Of a stretch of 11,434 nucleotides of DNA, positions 8,679-11,434 are shown one piece after another. Every line of letters starts with the position of its first letter. Positions within the stretch are counted from its first letter, which is position 1. Source of the stretch: Cohaesibacteraceae bacterium (GTDB lineage Bacteria > Pseudomonadota > Alphaproteobacteria > Rhizobiales > Cohaesibacteraceae); contig JAESRR010000269.1 of assembly GCA_016764535.1 (NCBI GenBank), positions 1,530 to 12,963 of the forward strand. Direction: 5' to 3'. The translations under genes were made by a program, and so were the position numbers. The notes under the pieces are model-generated. The model did not search any database, was not told the DNA's origin, and was given only the letters and a program-made list of their open reading frames with translations.

Positions 8679-8924
8679 TCAAGCGGTTTTTATGGGCATT
8701 TTGAACCAGCGCCAGAACGCAATGCCAAACCAGACAAGTTCGATAATCGCAAAGGGCCATGACTGGATGGCAAAGGCATAAATGGATGACGCCAGACAGG
8801 CGAATGCGAAGAGAAGAACAAATATGCGGTGTTTTTTTTCCAGCGCGTAAAACAGTGCCATCAACGATACTGCGATAGCGCCAAAAACCTCGATCACCGG
8901 TATTGTAGCGATGAAGCCGGCCAT
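8679..8924 (-). CDS. Small three-helix membrane protein of the MerR-regulated operon, function unknown
   Basis: The 81-residue product is almost entirely hydrophobic, with likely membrane helices at about 4-27, 34-52 and 56-73, a basic loop EKKHR (29-33) and aromatic-rich SWPFAIIELVWFGIAFWRWF (55-74). I do not recognise a named family, although short proteins of this style occur near metal-response genes. Its ATG shares its A with the last base of the regulator's TGA (TGATG), so translation is probably coupled to that of the regulator; a TTG one codon upstream is the alternative. It has one cysteine (C43) and no paired-cysteine motif, so it is probably not a metal relay itself. A role in the inner membrane as an accessory to the downstream MerF-like protein is inferred only from operon position. 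Confidence 0.72.
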   Translation of the reverse strand: MAGFIATIPVIEVFGAIAVSLMALFYALEKKHRIFVLLFAFACLASSIYAFAIQSWPFAIIELVWFGIAFWRWFKMPIKTA

Positions 8925-9397
8925 CAAACCGACCGTCGTTCATACAATTGTTGCAACGCCGCTTCGCCACAATCACCCGCCGTCCTGCAGCCACAGGATG
9001 ACATCATGGCAAGGACTTTCTTCATTTTCCTGATCCGTGCCATCTGTTCATCCAGCTCCCTGATCTTGTGATCAGCAGCCTTTTGGCAACACATCGTGGG
9101 GCGTTTATCCTGTTCGAACGGCGTCACAAGATCGCGAATTTCCGCGATGGAAAACCCGGCATCCTGGGCGAGGAGCACAAGCCCCAGCCATTTCATCCAG
9201 CTTTCATCATATACCCGGCGGCCACTGACCCGGTGCGGTTTGGGAACCACACCGACGCTCTCGTAATAACGAATGGCGGAAGCAGCAAGACCGGTGCGAC
9301 TTGCAACAATCCCGATCGGGAATTGCGTGGGGAAACCAATTGTCCCTGACACCGGTGTTGTTCGCTGTACGGGCTGCAAATGCTGTGGTTTATGCAT
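8924..9397 (-). CDS. MerR-family metal-responsive transcriptional regulator
   Basis: This 157-residue regulator has an N-terminal winged helix-turn-helix (about 27-95) with the MerR hallmark SAIRYYESVGVVPKPHR (40-56) and RRVYDE (60-65), followed by a long dimerisation helix (about 105-130). Cysteines C103-C104, C135, C137 and C143 fall at or next to the positions of the three Hg(II)-binding cysteines of classical MerR, with an HK...EQMARIRKM stretch between them much as in MerR. The tail SSCGCRTAGDCGE also recalls the SoxR cluster, but the first cysteine pair points to a metal sensor. ATG 9397 follows AGAGAAA at a sensible distance and lies about 24 bases after the predicted transcript start. 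It has some 26 extra residues before the winged helix; GTG 9352 is a weaker alternative. It is first in its operon, controlled by the MerR-type promoter just upstream, hence probably autoregulated. Hg(II) or a related thiophilic ion is the likely inducer, not proven. Confidence 0.88.
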   Translation of the reverse strand: MHKPQHLQPVQRTTPVSGTIGFPTQFPIGIVASRTGLAASAIRYYESVGVVPKPHRVSGRRVYDESWMKWLGLVLLAQDAGFSIAEIRDLVTPFEQDKRPTMCCQKAADHKIRELDEQMARIRKMKKVLAMMSSCGCRTAGDCGEAALQQLYERRSV

Positions 9398-9410
9398 ATG
9401 TTTCTCTATT

Positions 9411-9428
9411 TGTTCGTCTCTACGAACA
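9411..9428 (-). repeat. Perfect 7-bp inverted repeat at the predicted transcript start of the metal operon
   Basis: TGTTCGT and ACGAACA flank a four-base centre. The repeat begins at the last base of the predicted -10 and covers the expected transcript start. It could be a second protein-binding site or form a hairpin at the 5' end of the message. It differs from the spacer dyad, so it is not obviously a second MerR site. Function unknown. Confidence 0.5.
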
Positions 9429-9458
9429 GCATACGTCTTAAAGCCCGCTTTAAGTCAA
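9428..9458 (-). promoter_or_regulatory. MerR-type promoter and 18-bp operator of the metal operon
   Basis: Reading the minus strand, TTGACT (9458-9453) is followed by a 19-base spacer and TATGCT (9433-9428). The over-long 19-base spacer is characteristic of promoters activated by MerR-family proteins through DNA untwisting. Inside it is a perfect dyad, CTTAAAGC and GCTTTAAG around a two-base centre (9437-9454), where such a regulator would bind. The -35 contains the TGA stop codon of the upstream minus-strand gene (9457-9455). It would drive the regulator, the 81-residue membrane protein and the MerF-like protein. Only one orientation is served; no divergent gene starts here. Confidence 0.82.
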
Positions 9459-10237
9459 GCATCAACATCTGTGTTTGAAACGCCGACAATGTCTATTACC
9501 AGACTGACCAATTGCCCCAGTGGCGTATGGAACCCATGGTTAAAACCCTGCGCCAGTACCATTGGCTGATCCGGCAAGCAGGCACTGCGCGGTATGGATT
9601 GCAAATGCTTCACAAGCCCGCCCTCTTGATAAGTTACCTGGATCTCTTCAATCGCAAATTGTTCAAAATGCTGCCCCAGCGCTACACAATCAAGTTGGTC
9701 CCCGACGGCAAGACCATTGAGCATCACTTCGTCCGGGAGTGTTTTATCATCCAGTGCAATCACCCGATGATGGAATGTCAGTTTGCCACCGGTGAAGTTT
9801 GCATATGTCCGAATGACCCCAGGGGCCACAGTTTGTGGCAAATCCTGATTGAGTTGCGCAATCAATGCAACACTGTTTGCATTGCGCTCCATTGCCGGGA
9901 GGCTTTGATAACTAACCGGCACCAGCAACAGCAGCCCAAGACTGAAAATTGTACAAACCAGTTTGCCAGTGCTGTTATATCCAGACCGCAATATGCTGGT
10001 TATGCCGACAATCAAAAGCAAAATCGAACCCCACAAAAACAGGCCAAGCACCAGGCCATGACTAACAAAAGACCAGGTCGAAAAAGATCCCGCCATTGAC
10101 AGAACTATCAATTCCATCAGGGAAAGAGGTAACAAAACAAAGATTGCCAGTGTCTTTAATGAACCGTTTACGCCAGCATAAGCTGCTCTTAACATGATAA
10201 TCTTTCGTATAATTTCTGCCCGATCCGACCCTTGCAT
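9455..10237 (-). CDS. Membrane protein with three helices and a two-cysteine soluble domain, function unknown
   Basis: The longest frame starts at a TTG at 10309 (284 residues; numbering follows it). I chose ATG 10237 (residue 25, giving 260 residues), which has GAGG just upstream and leaves an 85-base region for divergent promoters; ATG 10195 is another option. Predicted helices lie at about 51-74, 82-106 and 116-133. They are followed by a soluble domain of about 150 residues, probably periplasmic, with C208 and C244, which could form a disulphide around VTYQEGG (225-231). The first 50 residues are polar and slightly basic. I do not recognise the family. The stop codon overlaps the -35 of the metal operon on the same strand, so read-through could add to expression of that operon. 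The long open frame on the opposite strand is treated as a shadow. Confidence 0.72.
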   Translation of the reverse strand: MQGSDRAEIIRKIIMLRAAYAGVNGSLKTLAIFVLLPLSLMELIVLSMAGSFSTWSFVSHGLVLGLFLWGSILLLIVGITSILRSGYNSTGKLVCTIFSLGLLLLVPVSYQSLPAMERNANSVALIAQLNQDLPQTVAPGVIRTYANFTGGKLTFHHRVIALDDKTLPDEVMLNGLAVGDQLDCVALGQHFEQFAIEEIQVTYQEGGLVKHLQSIPRSACLPDQPMVLAQGFNHGFHTPLGQLVSLVIDIVGVSNTDVDA

Positions 10238-10249
10238 AGCCTCGCGGGG

Positions 10250-10278
10250 TTGCACAAGTCCGGCGCGAACATTATCTA
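10250..10278 (+). promoter_or_regulatory. Probable promoter for the plus-strand membrane protein gene
   Basis: TTGCAC at 10250-10255 and TATCTA at 10273-10278 are separated by 17 bases, a good sigma-70-like fit. Transcription would start near 10285, about 38 bases before ATG 10323. The match depends on the divergent gene starting at ATG 10237 rather than TTG 10309. Recognised by eye only. Confidence 0.42.
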
Positions 10279-10290
10279 AAAGGTACGCAG

Positions 10291-10311
10291 TGTTGTTCCG
10301 GAGGGACAACA
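10291..10311. repeat. Imperfect palindrome between the divergent membrane-protein genes
   Basis: TGTTGTTCC and GGGACAACA flank a GGA centre; eight of nine positions pair, with one T-G mismatch. It lies just after the predicted plus-strand transcript start, so it could be a repressor site or a 5' leader hairpin that would include the GGAGGG at 10300-10305. No regulator is identified. Confidence 0.4.
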
Positions 10312-10322
10312 GCTAACAGCCA

Positions 10323-11366
10323 ATGCAAGGGGAACTTTTCGCGGTGGAGCAAACACAACAGGCGCCAATTGAAAAATCAGGTTCCGGCAACGGACGCCAC
10401 TGGTGCTTGCTCGCTTTGTTATTTGGCCCGTTTTTCTGGCTTATTATTGATCGCAGCGATGCGCAGGACCCCGAAGTCATTGGCGGTCTGGCTATCCTTT
10501 CCGTTTTGCTCTGGGCCGCTGTGCGGGTGATCTACTGGATCGTAACCCTGATCACCGGATCTTCATCCGGTTCACAAAAACAAGGCCCGCTGGCGGATGG
10601 TCGTCAACGGTTTGGCGGATTTAAACCCAAACCGATTGTCGTCGAAACTACCAATGATTTTCAGGAAGAAGACGATCATGCGGAAGGTGTAAACAAAACG
10701 ATATCCAGCAAGGCGCAGCAAAACCCGGTCGTCACTGATAGCCCACTGGAACAATCAGACCGGGGCGAAAGCCTGTGGCAGAAGGGGTTTGGTCGCAAAG
10801 CCAAACTTCTACGAGAGCAGGGTTCGGTGGCTCGCGGAAAACCAAAGAAGTCCAAAAGGAAACAGGGAGAAAAGCGCGGGATCATGGGAACATCCCTTGA
10901 TGGTGCCAAAATTATCGGCCTTGGCCTGATTGCCATGATTGTCGCGTTTCTGTTTAACCCCGTAACCCAATATTCCAGTGATGAAACCTTCATGGAGTTT
11001 GGCGCAATTGCAGTCTTGTGGTGGCTGGCTTTGGTTATTGTGACCAGCATATTTGTTGGCCGCATGCCAACTGATGATAAAGAAGATAAGCAGCAGCCAA
11101 AAACCGAGCCCGCGAAACAGGCCAAATCCGCCAAGCCAGCCAGGTGGGGCGATGCTGATTTTGGTAAAACCAAAGGTAAACCGCCGTTTTTTCCGTTTGA
11201 TAAAAACAACCCGCGCCACTGGAAAATTGCTGTCGGCGCTGCGGTTCTCAGCCATTTCATTGCGGCTGGCTCCGGGTTTTATCCGGTGGCTTTCATCATT
11301 TCTCTGGTCATCTCCGGCAAGATTATGCTTGGTATTTTTGGCACACCAAAAGGCCGTGATGAATAG
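10323..11366 (+). CDS. Multi-helix membrane protein with long charged linkers, function unknown
   Basis: The 347-residue product has a short polar N-terminus and hydrophobic segments at about 27-43, 53-78, 196-212, 225-246, 302-317 and 320-340. The linker from about 79 to 190 is very polar: first acidic (around QEEDDHAEG, 114-122), then strongly basic (GKPKKSKRKQGEKR, 172-185). A second charged linker (about 247-298) is rich in Lys, Glu and Pro. The three repeated pairs of helices separated by charged linkers suggest an inner-membrane scaffold or assembly factor, but I do not recognise a family and assign no role. ATG 10323 is taken as the start because an in-frame TAA lies just before it. 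Its Shine-Dalgarno is poor: GGAGGG is 17 bases away. GTG 10344 has AAGGGGA about ten bases upstream and is a serious alternative. Confidence 0.75.
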   Translation: MQGELFAVEQTQQAPIEKSGSGNGRHWCLLALLFGPFFWLIIDRSDAQDPEVIGGLAILSVLLWAAVRVIYWIVTLITGSSSGSQKQGPLADGRQRFGGFKPKPIVVETTNDFQEEDDHAEGVNKTISSKAQQNPVVTDSPLEQSDRGESLWQKGFGRKAKLLREQGSVARGKPKKSKRKQGEKRGIMGTSLDGAKIIGLGLIAMIVAFLFNPVTQYSSDETFMEFGAIAVLWWLALVIVTSIFVGRMPTDDKEDKQQPKTEPAKQAKSAKPARWGDADFGKTKGKPPFFPFDKNNPRHWKIAVGAAVLSHFIAAGSGFYPVAFIISLVISGKIMLGIFGTPKGRDE

Positions 11367-11376
11367 AGTATCATCC

Positions 11377-11398
11377 AACGAATAATCGATTATTCGTT
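11377..11398. repeat. Perfect 22-bp palindrome after the plus-strand gene
   Basis: Every base from 11377 to 11398 pairs with its partner around a central ATCGAT; the half-site is AACGAATAATC. It begins ten bases after the stop codon of the preceding gene. It lacks a GC-rich stem and a following T-run, so an intrinsic terminator is unlikely. A binding site for a dimeric regulator of the next gene, beyond the window, is one possibility. Confidence 0.55.
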
Positions 11399-11434
11399 AC
11401 ATGTAGTTCTGCCCGCCAACTCACCACAATACTT

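Noticed and set aside
8924..9397. SoxR-type [2Fe-2S] redox sensor, from the CGC-N5-C tail.
   Set aside because: The additional C103-C104 pair at the start of the dimer helix and the spacing to C135 and C143 match MerR-type metal sensors better, and the operon encodes a MerF-like protein.
9411..9428. Possible LexA (SOS) box because of GTTC and GAAC elements.
   Set aside because: Alphaproteobacterial LexA sites are direct repeats (GTTC-N7-GTTC) and the Gram-positive box has the opposite half-site order; neither fits.
9512..10099. Plus-strand open frame of 195 codons opposite the three-helix membrane protein.
   Set aside because: The minus-strand protein has clear membrane helices and a coherent soluble domain; the plus-strand translation is rich in Gln, His and Cys with no pattern, typical of an antisense shadow.
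10676..11378. Two long minus-strand frames (194 and 189 codons) opposite the plus-strand membrane protein.
   Set aside because: They overlap each other and a gene with regular hydrophobic helices, and show no domain motif.

Overview
The window looks like an accessory stretch of a Gram-negative, probably alphaproteobacterial, chromosome. The lineage is inferred from the style of the enolase-superfamily enzyme and the metal-response operon; there is no rRNA, tRNA or housekeeping marker to confirm it. No integrase, transposase, tRNA, CRISPR array or insertion sequence was seen.

Layout. Positions 1-196 hold no convincing gene, only a possible promoter. A mandelate racemase/muconate lactonizing enzyme family protein (197-1300, +) follows, resembling the hydroxyproline-betaine epimerase / cis-3-hydroxyproline dehydratase group. 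It converges, with 21 bases between stops, on one very large minus-strand gene (1322 to 7732 or 7903). That gene encodes a protein of about 2,140-2,190 residues: an N-terminal SIR2-type NAD-consuming domain split by a very large insertion, a central STAND-type P-loop NTPase, a winged-helix region and C-terminal TPR-like repeats. This is the layout of bacterial NLR-like anti-phage sensors, with SIR2 as the presumed NADase effector. It is the most interesting object here. An eight-G tract lies five bases before its best start codon, which could allow slippage control.

Upstream of it, also on the minus strand, is a compact metal-response operon (7978-9397): a MerR-type regulator with three MerR-like cysteine positions, a translationally coupled 81-residue membrane protein, and a two-helix MerF-like membrane protein fused behind a cysteine-rich soluble domain. 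Its promoter is a textbook MerR-type element: a -35 and -10 separated by 19 bases with an 18-bp dyad in the spacer. No mercuric reductase or organomercurial lyase is visible, so the metal is unproven.

The right end (9455-11366) has two divergent membrane proteins of unknown function. The first (minus) has three predicted helices and a soluble domain with two cysteines. The second (plus) has hydrophobic helices separated by long charged linkers. A promoter-like element and an imperfect palindrome lie between them, and a perfect 22-bp palindrome sits just after the plus-strand gene.

The core of the giant gene is clearly more AT-rich than its left neighbour, which fits acquisition of a defence gene next to a metal-resistance cassette. 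The function of the giant protein, the metal specificity and the roles of the two membrane proteins are inferences.
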